64,000 bases of DNA from an uncultured Corynebacterium sp. (lineage in GTDB: Bacteria; Actinomycetota; Actinomycetes; Mycobacteriales; Mycobacteriaceae): assembly GCA_946223355.1 (NCBI GenBank), contig CAMIPB010000012.1, forward strand, positions 5,480 to 69,479, written 5' to 3'. A program made the translations under genes and the position numbers. Shown one piece after another: positions 51,678 through 60,055 of the stretch. The number at the start of each line of letters is the position of its first letter. Position 1 is the first letter of the stretch. The notes under the pieces were generated by a model. The model was not told the origin of the DNA. It worked only from the letters and a program-made list of their open reading frames with translations, and searched no databases.

Positions 51678-53360
51678 GTGAACGATCCTCAACCACGCAC
51701 CTCCCGCGAGCTAAAGGCAGCACCTGCAATTAACGCACCGGTAAAGCAGGTTGGCCACGGCTTTGTGCGAGGTCTGCTCGCCTTCCTGTCAGCAGTTGTA
51801 CTCCTAGTGTCAGGTGTTGGCTATTTCTCTGTTGGCCGGTTGAGCAGCGAAATTTCATCTGGCTCTAACATCAGCCTGGGTAAAGAAAAATTCAAGCAGG
51901 GGCAGGCTCCCGACGGCGCCATTGACATCCTCATGGTGGGATCAGATTCGCGTACCGACGCTCGCGGCAACGTCTTGAGCGGCGAGGAACTAGCGAAGCT
52001 TCATGCTGGCGTTGCAGACGGCGAACACAACACGGACACCATCATGCTTATCCGCGTGCCTAATGATGGATCCCGCGCAACCGCAGTGTCCATCCCCCGT
52101 GACACGTACGTTCACGACGACGAGCTTGGAAATATGAAGATCAACGGCATCTTCGGATCGCACAAAGAAAAGGTCGTCAGTGAAATCGAAGAAGAAAACC
52201 AAGCCCTGGAAGCTAAGCTAATAGCCGAAGGAAAAGACCCAGCTTCTGCAGATACTGTTTCCACTAAAGAGATGGAACAACGTGGCATTGAAGCCGGGCG
52301 TAACGCGTTGATTGACCAAGTTACCGATCTCACTGGCATCGACATTGACCACTATGCCGAGGTTGGCCTACTGGGATTTGTTTTGCTCACCGAAGCTGTC
52401 GGTGGTGTTGATGTTTGCTTGAACAACAGCGTGGATGACCCGATGTCGGGCGCGAAGTTTAAGAAGGGCGAGCAAACGCTACAAGGTGCAGAAGCACTTG
52501 CATTCGTACGTCAGCGCTATGGACTGCCGCGAGGCGACTTCGACCGCATTGTGCGCCAACAGGCTTTCCTCGCGTCTTTGGTAAATAAGGCTTTAGAGAG
52601 CGACACGCTGACCAATCCATCCAAGCTCAACAAAATTGGCCAAGCTGTAGAGCGCTCCGTCGTCCTCGACGAAAATTGGGACATCATGAGCTTCGCGTCA
52701 CAGCTGTCCAACTTGGCAGGTGGCAATGTCACCTTCACCACTATCCCGGTCACGTCCATTGATGGTGTGGGTGACTACGGAGAGTCAATCGTCACGATTG
52801 ACCAACAAGAAGTCCATGACTTTATGGACGATCTCACTGCCACTGCAGCGCAGAAGTCTGAATCTGCGCAAGCTTCTGCATCCCGTGAAGCAGCACAGTC
52901 TTCTAGCGCTACCACCGTGGACGATGTTAATGTCCATGTCCTCAACGCCGGTTCTATTTCGGGCATGGCTGCCGGAATATCCAGCTACCTTGAGTCCAAT
53001 GGGTACCAAGTGGAGCGTTCTGCCAATGCCCAGCCAGGAATCTATGGCATGAGCCAAGTTGTTGCCGCTGACCCCACTGATGATCGAGCATTAGCGCTGT
53101 CCAAGAAGCTGGGAGGCCTGCCTGTGAACCCAAACGCGGCACTAGACGAAGACACCCTCATTGTTGTTGCAGCTGACGATTACGCAGGCCCGAACGATGA
53201 TGCTGCGCAGTCTTCTGCAGCCCAGGAACCATCAGCTGAAGGAAGCACAAGTCCTACCTCGAAGAAGGAGCCAGTAGGTACCCCTGGAAACGACTTTGGC
53301 ACGGCAGACGTTGCGCCGGAGATTGATGCGGGTGGCGACGGCCCACGCTGTGTGAACTAG
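51678..53360 (+). CDS. lcpA: LytR-CpsA-Psr ligase LcpA
   Basis: A 560-residue type II membrane protein. One helix (FVRGLLAFLSAVVLLVSGVGYF) precedes the LCP domain: DILMVGSDSRTDARG, HNTDTIMLIRVP, ATAVSIPRDTYV, KINGIFG and the Arg pair VRQRYGLPRGDFDRIVRQQAFL. A C-terminal LytR_C domain (VNVHVLNAGSISGMAAGIS) is followed by a Ser/Glu-rich tail. LcpA (cg0847) attaches arabinogalactan to peptidoglycan in C. glutamicum. The GTG at 51678 is preferred; TTG at 51633 is an in-frame alternative. Confidence 0.92.
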   Translation: MNDPQPRTSRELKAAPAINAPVKQVGHGFVRGLLAFLSAVVLLVSGVGYFSVGRLSSEISSGSNISLGKEKFKQGQAPDGAIDILMVGSDSRTDARGNVLSGEELAKLHAGVADGEHNTDTIMLIRVPNDGSRATAVSIPRDTYVHDDELGNMKINGIFGSHKEKVVSEIEEENQALEAKLIAEGKDPASADTVSTKEMEQRGIEAGRNALIDQVTDLTGIDIDHYAEVGLLGFVLLTEAVGGVDVCLNNSVDDPMSGAKFKKGEQTLQGAEALAFVRQRYGLPRGDFDRIVRQQAFLASLVNKALESDTLTNPSKLNKIGQAVERSVVLDENWDIMSFASQLSNLAGGNVTFTTIPVTSIDGVGDYGESIVTIDQQEVHDFMDDLTATAAQKSESAQASASREAAQSSSATTVDDVNVHVLNAGSISGMAAGISSYLESNGYQVERSANAQPGIYGMSQVVAADPTDDRALALSKKLGGLPVNPNAALDEDTLIVVAADDYAGPNDDAAQSSAAQEPSAEGSTSPTSKKEPVGTPGNDFGTADVAPEIDAGGDGPRCVN

Positions 53361-53398
53361 CTTTCTTTACTTTTGGTATGTAGCAACACCTAATGTAT

Positions 53399-53424
53399 CT
53401 TGCGGCAGCTAGTGCCGCCGCAAG
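53399..53424. terminator. Hairpin between lcpA and crtB
   Basis: An 8-bp perfect stem (CTTGCGGC/GCCGCAAG) spans the crtB stop codon, between the two convergent genes. No T run follows on either strand, so termination strength is doubtful. Confidence 0.4.
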
Positions 53425-54293
53425 CTCCACAATGCTCGTGCCACGTGCTTTGACTTGTGCAGATTTGGCACTGTTAGCCTTTGGGAATAGAGTTCATCAA
53501 TCGAGGAATCAGAAATCTTTTGGTTGAGTTCTGCAAACACTTCCAACGCCACAAGCACTCCTGCCCTCACTCCTATGGGAAGGTGACTAATGGCATCACG
53601 CGCGACTGCAAAATCCTCGGTATTTTCTTGAACAATGCGCTGTTTTGCTGACTCGGTTAGACGCAGTCCTTCATCTTGGTTAACGCCATAGGAAGCAAAG
53701 TAGTTGCGACTTAACTCGGTGGTGTCTTGCCCTATATCGCGCAAGAAATTAACTTTCTGAAATCCTGCGCCAAGTCTGCGTGCGCCCTCGTCGAGTAGCT
53801 CTCGACGCTCAACCTCCAGCTCGGCTTCATCTGCCACAAAAACCGCAACGCACATCAGGCCGATCACTTCTGCCGAGCCATAAATATAGCGTTCCAGAGT
53901 CTCCGAGGTGTGGTTTGTCGTTGTTATATCAGCGCGCATCGAAGCAAAAAAGTCCGCGATATGCTCCGAAGAAATCCCGCAGCGACGAGCGGTATCGCCA
54001 AACGCATGCAAGACAAGGTCTGTATCTAAAGGCTTGTTGATCGCAGTTTTCACTCTGTCTTCAAAGGCGTCTAGCTCCGCCCCTATCACGGTTGGATTTG
54101 TCTCTCCCATCGCACCGTCAACAATTTCATCAGCTATGCGCACCATCGCATACAGCGTCCGGATATCTTGACGCACCCGGGGCCGCAACAATGCTGTGGC
54201 CAGTGAAAAGCTGGTGGAGTATTCAGCAATAACCATTGATGCAGCACGATGCGCAGCGGCGTTGAATCGCTTTTGCGCTAAACCCTGGGCCAC
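53409..54293 (-). CDS. crtB: Squalene/phytoene synthase family protein
   Basis: A 294-residue all-alpha prenyl synthase that joins two isoprenyl diphosphates head to head. Both Asp-rich motifs are visible: ADEIVDG and NFLRDIGQD, plus YIYGSAEVIG and NYFASYGV. The GTG at 54293 is chosen because AAAGGAG lies 5 bases upstream; longer starts would run into the promoter and start of the divergent TIGR03089 gene. No crtI desaturase or other carotenoid gene is nearby. The gene breaks the conserved lcpA-TIGR03089 neighbourhood. Confidence 0.82.
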   Translation of the reverse strand: MAQGLAQKRFNAAAHRAASMVIAEYSTSFSLATALLRPRVRQDIRTLYAMVRIADEIVDGAMGETNPTVIGAELDAFEDRVKTAINKPLDTDLVLHAFGDTARRCGISSEHIADFFASMRADITTTNHTSETLERYIYGSAEVIGLMCVAVFVADEAELEVERRELLDEGARRLGAGFQKVNFLRDIGQDTTELSRNYFASYGVNQDEGLRLTESAKQRIVQENTEDFAVARDAISHLPIGVRAGVLVALEVFAELNQKISDSSIDELYSQRLTVPNLHKSKHVARALWSLRRH

Positions 54294-54419
54294 AAGTACT
54301 CCTTTAATTCTCTCAAGCATCTTCGCGCGCACCTGCCACTTCGGCATTCGCTGTTTAGCTTTATGTGCACTTAGAAATTCTTGGATCAGCTTACCGCGAC
54401 AGCCCCGCGCGGTTTTCCC

Positions 54420-54425
54420 TACGAT
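54420..54425 (+). promoter_or_regulatory. Candidate -10 box of leaderless TIGR03089 transcript
   Basis: TACGAT ends exactly 7 bases before the ATG at 54433. This selects that ATG over the one at 54424. Confidence 0.45.
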
Positions 54426-54432
54426 GGGTTCC

Positions 54433-55113
54433 ATGGATTTGCTCACCCATTTGCTCTCTTCTGACCCTGGCGCCCCGCGACTAACCGTCTATAACGAAAC
54501 TGACGGCTCTCGCATGGACTTTTCTGCACAGACCCTGGACAACTGGGCGGCAAAAGTAGGCAACATGCTAAAGGAAGAGTTCGACCTAGAATCTGGTGAC
54601 ACCATCGCGGTGGCACTGCCCGTCGGCTGGCAAGCCGTCACAATCGTTTTAGGTGCACTTGCTGCTGAGGTGAACTACAGGCTGCTTAGCCCCGCAGAGC
54701 TCGCGGTCTCAGAACTAAGCGATATCGATGTAGCTTTCGTTGGCTCGGATAACTTTTCCGCCGCTGCGCAGGCGGAAATCGTGGATATTGCCGTAGTCAC
54801 CGAAGACCCATTCGGCCGTGGAGTCGAAGAAACCGGTGGAACCCTACCCGAAGGCGCAGTTGATTTCGGTCCCACTGTCCGCTTTTATGGGGACCAATTC
54901 CCTTATCCAACCGCACCACTGCCAGCACTCTTTCCGGACGCCGGAGCATCAGCACGTTTGCTTTCTACCGGCTGGTCCTCCCGCGAAGAGTTTGAAGCAC
55001 GAGTGCTTGTTCCCTTGGCTGCAGGAGGTTCCGCTGTGATCGTTGCAGGAATGACAACTGCGGATCGTCTTGATGAGATTGCTGCAAACGAAAAAGTAAC
55101 CGCACGCGTTTAG
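54433..55113 (+). CDS. TIGR03089 family protein
   Basis: A 226-residue protein of the actinobacterial TIGR03089 family, which looks like a truncated AMP-dependent ligase N-terminal half: FSAQTLDNWAAKVGNMLKEEFDLESGDTIAVALPVGWQ matches the acyl-CoA synthetase start, but the ATP loop and later motifs are missing. It is the Rv3268-type neighbour of lcpA. Function unknown. Confidence 0.82.
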   Translation: MDLLTHLLSSDPGAPRLTVYNETDGSRMDFSAQTLDNWAAKVGNMLKEEFDLESGDTIAVALPVGWQAVTIVLGALAAEVNYRLLSPAELAVSELSDIDVAFVGSDNFSAAAQAEIVDIAVVTEDPFGRGVEETGGTLPEGAVDFGPTVRFYGDQFPYPTAPLPALFPDAGASARLLSTGWSSREEFEARVLVPLAAGGSAVIVAGMTTADRLDEIAANEKVTARV

Positions 55114-55122
55114 GTGTGCAGG

Positions 55123-55791
55123 TTAATTGCAACCAGTTGGACCTTCATCCCAGGAAGCCCTTATGAGCTTTTCCAACACGACTAAGTCAATGTCTTCTGG
55201 TTTATTGACGTAAACACACGCCACTGATGAGGTGTGTTTTCCAAGCTCGTCTTTAGTAGTTTCCCAGAGGCTAGAATCCTGCAATCCGTACAAGGAGAGC
55301 TTAGCTTTACGAGGAGAAAAGCCCACTCGGAAAGTATCGCCTTCCCGCCCAGTGGCGTACTTGTAGTGTGCCTGTCCATACCCAATCATCGAAGGGCCCC
55401 ACAAAACAGGCTCCTCTCCGGTAGCCTTGCCAAAAATCTCCAGCAAAATCTGGGCGTGGCCATAACGGCGCTCGCTCAAGGTGGACAGATACTTTTCCAA
55501 ATCCCGGTCATTGCCCGGTGCGGTTTTGATGTCCTTTGCCCCAGTACCGGTGTTGCCAACGGTCCAGGTGGCAACACGTGACTCCTTTTCGGGAAGGTCT
55601 CCGCCTAGGCTGAGTCCTAGCTCGACCAGTGCAGCTTGGATACGCTCGAGCCCGCGCACTCCCACTCCGTGCATAGCCTTGAGCTCCGCGTAGTTCACGC
55701 CATCGAGTGCCTCGAGTGAGCCATACCCGGCGTCGACAAGCGCCCGGCGCGCGGGTTCGCCGACGCCTGGGATGGAATCTAGTGCAGTCAT
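55123..55791 (-). CDS. Helix-hairpin-helix plus DUF1801 protein
   Basis: A 222-residue fusion. Residues of about 1-60 form a helix-hairpin-helix segment (IPGVGEPARRALVDAGYGSLEAL and MHGVGVRGLERIQAAL) of the kind that binds DNA without sequence preference. Residues of about 85-215 form a DUF1801 (YdhG-like) domain with PVLWGPSMIGYGQAHYKY and FSPRKAKLSLYG. The role is unknown. It lies between the TIGR03089 gene and the keto-acid decarboxylase gene. Confidence 0.75.
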   Translation of the reverse strand: MTALDSIPGVGEPARRALVDAGYGSLEALDGVNYAELKAMHGVGVRGLERIQAALVELGLSLGGDLPEKESRVATWTVGNTGTGAKDIKTAPGNDRDLEKYLSTLSERRYGHAQILLEIFGKATGEEPVLWGPSMIGYGQAHYKYATGREGDTFRVGFSPRKAKLSLYGLQDSSLWETTKDELGKHTSSVACVYVNKPEDIDLVVLEKLIRASWDEGPTGCN

Positions 55792-55826
55792 GTATCCATT
55801 TCTACACTGTTCTGGTTGTGCTGTCC

Positions 55827-57521
55827 CTATGGGTTACGGGGCCCATGTTTGCCGTAGTCGAAGTCTGCTGTTTGTGGACCAAAGGCCTTCAATCCTGCAG
55901 GCGCATCTTCCGGGTCCATGTGGATTTCTAGGAATACTCCCTGTTGTCCCGCTACGTCCTCAATCTGGGCGAGTGCTTCATCGAGCTCGCCTTCGGTGGA
56001 TGCTTGTAATGAAACCATGGTGGTCTTTGGATCAAAGATTTTTGGCAAGGCAGCGTAGTCCCAGTTTGCGATGTCGTTGTACTCACGCTCCATGCCGAGG
56101 ATGTAGCGCTCAATGGTGTATCCGCGGTTGTTAAGTAAAACGATGATTGGCTTGGTGTCCTGGCGGAGCATGGTGGACAGTTCTTGGGCGGTGAGCTGGA
56201 AAGATCCGTCACCGATAAAGAGGACGTGGCGGCGGTTCGGTGCCGCCAGCATGCTTCCCAGTGCAGCAGGCAGCGTGAACCCGATGGAGCCCCAGATGGG
56301 GGAATTAATGAATGTAACGTTGTCCGGGAAGCGTTGTGGCCCAAGACCGATGTTGGAAGTACCAGCTTCTGCGATGACCACGTCGTCCTCTTGAAAGAAC
56401 TGGCCGAATCGGTTCCAGATGCGCGCATGTGTAAGTGGCGCGTCACCACCCCAGTCAGCGGCAAGCTCTGGTGTTTTTACTGGCTGTACATCCGTGCGTT
56501 CAACGATTGGCCCAAGCTTGGCTACTTCTTCGTTGAGTTTGGCAAAGAACTCTAGGGTGTTGAGTCCGAGGTAGTGCTCGCCTGCAATGGCGACGTGTTG
56601 GTCACCGACGTTAACTACTGCAGATTCTGGGATGTTGTGCGTGAATCCTCCGGAGTTAACCTCGATGAAACGCGGGGTAGTGGTGAGGAGGAAGTCTGCG
56701 GACTCAACGATGTCTTGCACTCCTGGTGCGGAAGCGTTGCCGTTGTAGGTTCCGATAAACTGCGCGTGACGCTCAGGCAGGACGGACTTTCCGGAAGGTA
56801 GCTGCGTGAAGTCCACACCCGTGGTTTCAATGAACGTGAGTAGGTCTTTTTGGAATTCATGACGCGCGGCGTCCTGGTCCACCATCACAACTGGTCGCTG
56901 GGCGTTCTTGAGCTTTTCGACGGTTGCAGCAACCGCGTCGGCCAGTACGCGTTCGTCGGAGCCCGGTAGTTCTGGGTCTAGCGGCTCATCGGGGACGTCT
57001 ACTTCTAGATGAGTGATGTCGGATGGCACCTGGATATGAACAGGAAGGGATTCACGCACAGCCAAGGAAATAACACGATCAATTTCAACCACTGCATTCG
57101 CGGGAGTAAGGCGCACAGCAGCAGCCGTGAATGGGCGAAAAGCAGCGAGCATGTTGTCAAAGTTGCCCTCGGCGAGCGAGTGGTGCACAAGGTAGCGATA
57201 TTCAATTGCAAACAGTGGTGGTGCACCGGAGATAGAAATGATCGGAACGTGTTCTGCAGCTGCCCCCGCAACGCCGTTGAGCGCAGAGAGTTCTCCCACA
57301 CCGTAGGTTGTCAATAAAGCACCGAGCCGACGCTGGCGAGCGTAGCCATCTACCGCATACGCAGCGTTCAGTTCATTGCAGGTTCCCACGAATCGGACAC
57401 CATCAAAGTCCTCGATTTGTTCCAACCAGTTCAGGTTGAAGTCTCCGGGGACACCAATGACTTCTTCAACGCCTACTTCCTTCAGGCGACGGAGGAGGAA
57501 TTCTCCGATTGTAGTACGCAT
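55827..57521 (-). CDS. Thiamine-diphosphate 2-keto-acid decarboxylase
   Basis: A 564-residue decarboxylase of the pyruvate / indolepyruvate decarboxylase family. The N-terminal catalytic Glu is in NELNAAYAVDGYAR, and a two-His motif YLVHHSLAEG follows. The ThDP/Mg2+ motif runs from GDGSFQLT to LLNNRGYTIE. Substrate could be pyruvate, indolepyruvate, phenylpyruvate or a branched-chain keto acid; sequence alone does not decide. AAAGG lies before the ATG. It is divergent from pxpA with a 200-base spacer. Confidence 0.87.
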   Translation of the reverse strand: MRTTIGEFLLRRLKEVGVEEVIGVPGDFNLNWLEQIEDFDGVRFVGTCNELNAAYAVDGYARQRRLGALLTTYGVGELSALNGVAGAAAEHVPIISISGAPPLFAIEYRYLVHHSLAEGNFDNMLAAFRPFTAAAVRLTPANAVVEIDRVISLAVRESLPVHIQVPSDITHLEVDVPDEPLDPELPGSDERVLADAVAATVEKLKNAQRPVVMVDQDAARHEFQKDLLTFIETTGVDFTQLPSGKSVLPERHAQFIGTYNGNASAPGVQDIVESADFLLTTTPRFIEVNSGGFTHNIPESAVVNVGDQHVAIAGEHYLGLNTLEFFAKLNEEVAKLGPIVERTDVQPVKTPELAADWGGDAPLTHARIWNRFGQFFQEDDVVIAEAGTSNIGLGPQRFPDNVTFINSPIWGSIGFTLPAALGSMLAAPNRRHVLFIGDGSFQLTAQELSTMLRQDTKPIIVLLNNRGYTIERYILGMEREYNDIANWDYAALPKIFDPKTTMVSLQASTEGELDEALAQIEDVAGQQGVFLEIHMDPEDAPAGLKAFGPQTADFDYGKHGPRNP

Positions 57522-57613
57522 TTTCTACCTTTCTTTTTAGGTTTTAACCACATACATTCTTACCACCTAGAACAGGGTGCCCGTGAGCACTACAGCAAAT
57601 TTTTATGGCCGGC

Positions 57614-57642
57614 TTCACATTTTTTCACTTTGGGTCTACACT
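57614..57642 (+). promoter_or_regulatory. Candidate promoter of the pxp operon
   Basis: TTCACA (57614-57619) and TACACT (57637-57642) are separated by exactly 17 bases. Transcription would begin near 57649, just before the palindrome. Confidence 0.5.
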
Positions 57643-57659
57643 ATTCCTCAATCAACCAA

Positions 57660-57674
57660 GATTGTTCAACAATC
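57660..57674 (+). promoter_or_regulatory. Candidate GntR/FCD operator
   Basis: A perfect 15-base palindrome GATTGTT-C-AACAATC. It contains TTGT-N3-ACAA, which fits FadR-type GntR sites. It lies about 11-25 bases downstream of the predicted transcription start and about 50 bases before pxpA, a position suited to repression by the GntR protein at the end of the operon. Confidence 0.55.
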
Positions 57675-57722
57675 GCACTTTTAATACTGAAGGCTTCATG
57701 AAGAAAAAGGGGTGACCTTGCG

Positions 57723-58481
57723 ATGACGATCACCATCGATCTCAATGCTGACCTGGGTGAAACCACTGCAGGAAATCCAGTGGCAGATGACGCCGCCATG
57801 CTGGAGATGGTCTCTAGTGCTAACGTCGCCACGGGTTTCCACGCTGGCGACGCCCACTCCATCGCCCGCACAGTTAAGGCTGCTGCAGAACGTGGCGTTG
57901 TCATCGGCGCGCACATCGGTTATAACGACATCGCAGGTTTTGGACGTCGTTTCATTGACTACTCCCCCGAGCAACTGGCAGACGAGACGCTCTATCAGAT
58001 CGGCGCTCTCGACGCCCTATGCCGTGCACATGGCACGAAGGTGTCCTACGTCAAGCCCCACGGCGCGCTCTATAACGCGATCGTTCATCACGAAGCTCAA
58101 GCGCAAGCAGTGGTTGACGGCGTGAAAGCATTTGGTGATCTCCCCCTCATGCTGTTGCCCGGTGGAGTGGCCGTAAACATGGCAGAAAAAGCAGGACTTC
58201 GAGTGATTCGGGAGGCCTTTTCCGATCGCAATTACAACCCAGACGGAACCCTGGTCTCACGCAACCAAGACAATGCGGTCATCCACTCCGCAACAGAAGT
58301 TGCTGCTCGAGTTCTGCAAGTTGCTCAAGCCGGCTCGATTACGGCCATCGATGGCACCGTCCTCGACGTTAAGGCCGAATCTGTTTGCACGCACGGCGAT
58401 TCTCCAGGTTCAGTGGAACTTCTTCGCGGCGTAGTAAAGCAGTTGCATGAATCCGGAATCGAGGTGAAAAGCTTCCTATGA
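57723..58481 (+). CDS. pxpA: 5-oxoprolinase subunit A (LamB/YcsF)
   Basis: A 252-residue YcsF/LamB protein. The family signature DLNADLGE is at residues 6-13, followed by ANVATGFHAGDAHSIARTV, GAHIGYNDIAGFGRR, YVKPHGALYNAIVH and TLVSRNQDNAVIHS. PxpA hydrolyses the activated 5-oxoproline ring made by PxpB/PxpC. AAGGGG lies upstream. The stop overlaps the next ATG (ATGA), so the operon is coupled. Confidence 0.93.
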   Translation: MTITIDLNADLGETTAGNPVADDAAMLEMVSSANVATGFHAGDAHSIARTVKAAAERGVVIGAHIGYNDIAGFGRRFIDYSPEQLADETLYQIGALDALCRAHGTKVSYVKPHGALYNAIVHHEAQAQAVVDGVKAFGDLPLMLLPGGVAVNMAEKAGLRVIREAFSDRNYNPDGTLVSRNQDNAVIHSATEVAARVLQVAQAGSITAIDGTVLDVKAESVCTHGDSPGSVELLRGVVKQLHESGIEVKSFL

Positions 58482-60025
58482 GCTCACCCACTATTCATAA
58501 GGTAGGCACTCGTGCACTACTGATTGATCTGGACTCACTCGCACAAGTCATGGACTGGCACACGGAGCTGAGTAATCGCCCGCTCGAACAGCAGGTGGAC
58601 TGCATCGCAGCTGCTTCAACGGTCCTCATCACGTTTAACTCTCCGCTTGCTGCCCGTGACGCAGAAAAGAAGCTCGCAACCTTTAACCCGGACCGCGCCA
58701 CACTTCGTGACCCACGCACGGTAGAGATTGACGTTCTTTATGACGGCGAGGACCTCGACGAGGCGGCAGAGCTTCTAGGAATGTCTCGTGATGCGCTGAT
58801 TGACTGGCACACTTCTACTGAGTGGACCGCAGCGTTCGGCGGCTTTGCCCCCGGATTTACTTACTGTGCCCCCACTGATCCCGCGCACGGGCACGCCGTG
58901 CCCCGCAGGACGTCGCCACGCACGGCAGTGCCAGCAGGCGCAGTGGGCATCGCCGGCGAGTTTTCTGCAGTGTATCCCCGCGTTTCCCCCGGTGGCTGGC
59001 AGCTGATTGGCACCACCATTACCCCGATGTGGGATTCCAATTCTCAGCCACCAGCACTGGTTCAACCGGGTGACCGCGTGCGCTATAGAGCTGTCCAAGA
59101 ATTGCCTGATCTTGTCACTGATGCCGACCGCATAAAGAAGTCCCCTCCCCGCCTCCCCCGGCTCGAGGTCCTCGATGCCGGATTACAAACCCTCTTTCAA
59201 GACCTCGGCCGCCCAGGCCTCGGTAATCTGGGTGTCACCCCATCCGGTGCAGCTGACCGAGCATCCGCAGCCACCGCAAATATTGCGGTAGGAAATCCCC
59301 GCGGTTCAACCGTCTTGGAAAACGTTGGTGGAATGACCCTGCGTGCACTGACGGACACAGTAGTTGCCGTCACAGGTGCTCTCACGCAGGTTCGCCTGGA
59401 CAACTACCCAGTATCATTGGGTCGCCCCATTTTGGTGACTGCTGGAAGCACGCTTACGGTTGCTCCGGCAAAGGTTGGTTTCCGCAACTATCTCGCGGTC
59501 CGTGGCGGCATCATCGCGGATGCTGAGCTTGGCTCCTCTGCAACCGACGTCCTCTCCGGCCTCGGCCCCGAGCCGCTACAAGCCGGTGAGATCATTGGCG
59601 TTTTGCCCTTGGCAGAAAATTTCGCTGACGCTTCGCTGACCAACCCGCTGCGCGTCACGGGCACTCCTGGAAAAACTGAGGCCGTACTTCGCTGTGTTGC
59701 GGGACCGCGCGACGATTGGTTCGGCCACGACTTAAGCACATTTACCGAGGCAGTGTGGACAGTTTCTTCCTCATCCAACCGCGTTGGACTGCGGGTAGAA
59801 GGTGACGCAACCATTGAGCGCACCAAGGAAGGCGAATTGCCTTCAGAAGGCATGGTTGCAGGCTCTGTCCAGGTCCCACCCAACGGCAAGCCAGTGGTAT
59901 TCCTTCGTGATCACGCAGTTACCGGCGGCTACCCCGTTATTGCCACCGTGGTAGAAGAAGACATAGACATCGCAGGCCAGCTCCCTCCAGGAGCCAAGGT
60001 TCGCTTTGAACTCATCAACCCTTAA
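58478..60025 (+). CDS. pxpBC: 5-oxoprolinase subunits B and C, fused
   Basis: A 515-residue fusion. Residues of about 1-210 are the KipI/PxpB part (GGFAPGFTYCAPTDPAHGHA, GIAGEFSAVYPRVSPGGWQLIG). Residues of about 225-515 are the KipA/PxpC part (LDAGLQTLFQDLGRPGLGNLGV, PSGAADRASA, SNRVGLRVEG, PPNGKPVVFLRDHAVTGGYPV). In E. coli these are separate proteins. The same two domains, in reverse order, form the carboxyltransferase region of urea carboxylase. Confidence 0.92.
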   Translation: MSSPTIHKVGTRALLIDLDSLAQVMDWHTELSNRPLEQQVDCIAAASTVLITFNSPLAARDAEKKLATFNPDRATLRDPRTVEIDVLYDGEDLDEAAELLGMSRDALIDWHTSTEWTAAFGGFAPGFTYCAPTDPAHGHAVPRRTSPRTAVPAGAVGIAGEFSAVYPRVSPGGWQLIGTTITPMWDSNSQPPALVQPGDRVRYRAVQELPDLVTDADRIKKSPPRLPRLEVLDAGLQTLFQDLGRPGLGNLGVTPSGAADRASAATANIAVGNPRGSTVLENVGGMTLRALTDTVVAVTGALTQVRLDNYPVSLGRPILVTAGSTLTVAPAKVGFRNYLAVRGGIIADAELGSSATDVLSGLGPEPLQAGEIIGVLPLAENFADASLTNPLRVTGTPGKTEAVLRCVAGPRDDWFGHDLSTFTEAVWTVSSSSNRVGLRVEGDATIERTKEGELPSEGMVAGSVQVPPNGKPVVFLRDHAVTGGYPVIATVVEEDIDIAGQLPPGAKVRFELINP

Positions 60026-60055
60026 AACTCGTTCAATTCTAGGAGCTCAACCCTC

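Noticed and set aside
54294..54446. N-terminal extension of crtB up to 54446
   Set aside because: It would overlap the start and promoter of the divergent TIGR03089 gene, and a good ribosome binding site supports GTG at 54293.
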